Under the pieces are notes generated by a model that saw only the letters and a list, made by a program, of their open reading frames with translations, ran no database searches and had not been told where the DNA came from. From contig CAZUZO010000092.1 of NCBI GenBank assembly GCA_964624765.1, forward strand, positions 1 to 14,221: a DNA stretch of 14,221 nucleotides, given 5' to 3'. Below, in pieces: positions 14,169-14,221 of this stretch (position 1 is its first letter; every line of letters begins with the position of its first letter). The translations under genes and the position numbers were made by a program. This stretch comes from JAGTVB01 sp964624765. GTDB taxonomy: Bacteria > Pseudomonadota > Gammaproteobacteria > HK1.

Positions 14169-14221
14169 AGAGGTTGTGAAAAAACCGTCGCGAGCGAGCC
14201 GAGAGCAAGGCGGACGGCGCG
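14169..14221 (+). mobile_element. MITE-like element, family 2, copy C (cut by the window end)
   Basis: AGAGGTTGTGAAAAAACCG followed by TCGCGAGC, GAGAGC and AAGGCGGACGGCGCG matches copy A read on the minus strand with only a couple of differences. Its inner side runs off the right edge. It begins 26 bp upstream of the preferred CDF start codon, so it probably separates that gene from, or contributes, its promoter. Confidence 0.78.

Noticed and set aside
1..14221. CRISPR array, tRNA or rRNA genes
   Set aside because: No regularly spaced repeats, no tRNA-like T-loop and acceptor pattern and no rRNA-like conserved stretch was seen on either strand.

Overview
The window looks like a chromosomal piece of a GC-rich gammaproteobacterium, perhaps a sulfur-metabolising, facultatively aerobic one. 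This is inferred from gene families, not from a marker gene: a DsrC/TusE-family protein, a c5-type cytochrome, a COX15/CtaA heme A synthase, a dodecin, a Zn-type CDF exporter and a two-module fused transketolase. No rRNA, tRNA, CRISPR array or prophage was seen.

Layout. 297-4391 (-) encodes a very large uncharacterised membrane protein (1364 aa) built from two related halves. A 528 bp intergenic region separates it from a divergent DsrC-like gene (4920-5273, +) that lacks the C-terminal redox cysteine. 5274-6814 is a long non-coding stretch with a REP-like hairpin, two miniature inverted-repeat (MITE-like) elements of different families and a segment that may be structured RNA or an intron remnant. 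A fused transketolase follows (6815-8818, +); its stop codon lies inside a truncated MITE-like copy. An AT-rich spacer with nested inverted repeats leads to a small cytochrome c (9180-9500, +), then a second, inverted copy of the first MITE-like family. A dodecin (9923-10138, -), a candidate FNR-controlled small RNA (10442-10505, -), a P-loop kinase (10648-11217, +) and heme A synthase (11212-12282, -, tail-to-tail with the kinase) come next. After a REP doublet there is a small Tat-exported three-cysteine protein (12729-13058, +), and the window ends with a CDF metal exporter (13195-14142, -) preceded by another MITE-like copy.

The genes are mostly single units on alternating strands, separated by repeats, so there is no clear multi-gene operon. 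Three genes bear on respiration or redox: ctaA supplies heme A for aa3-type oxidase, the cytochrome c could carry electrons, and the Tat protein may bind a metal or Fe-S centre.

The strongest undescribed candidate is the compact unit at 10442-10553 on the minus strand. It has an FNR-type palindrome centred exactly 41.5 bp upstream of a predicted start, a GATAAT -10 box, and an intrinsic terminator about 60 nt downstream with no open reading frame between. The predicted RNA carries an 8-nt anti-Shine-Dalgarno stretch that matches the ribosome binding site of the neighbouring dodecin gene. Second in interest is the set of repeat elements, whose two families share an internal motif with constant spacing.
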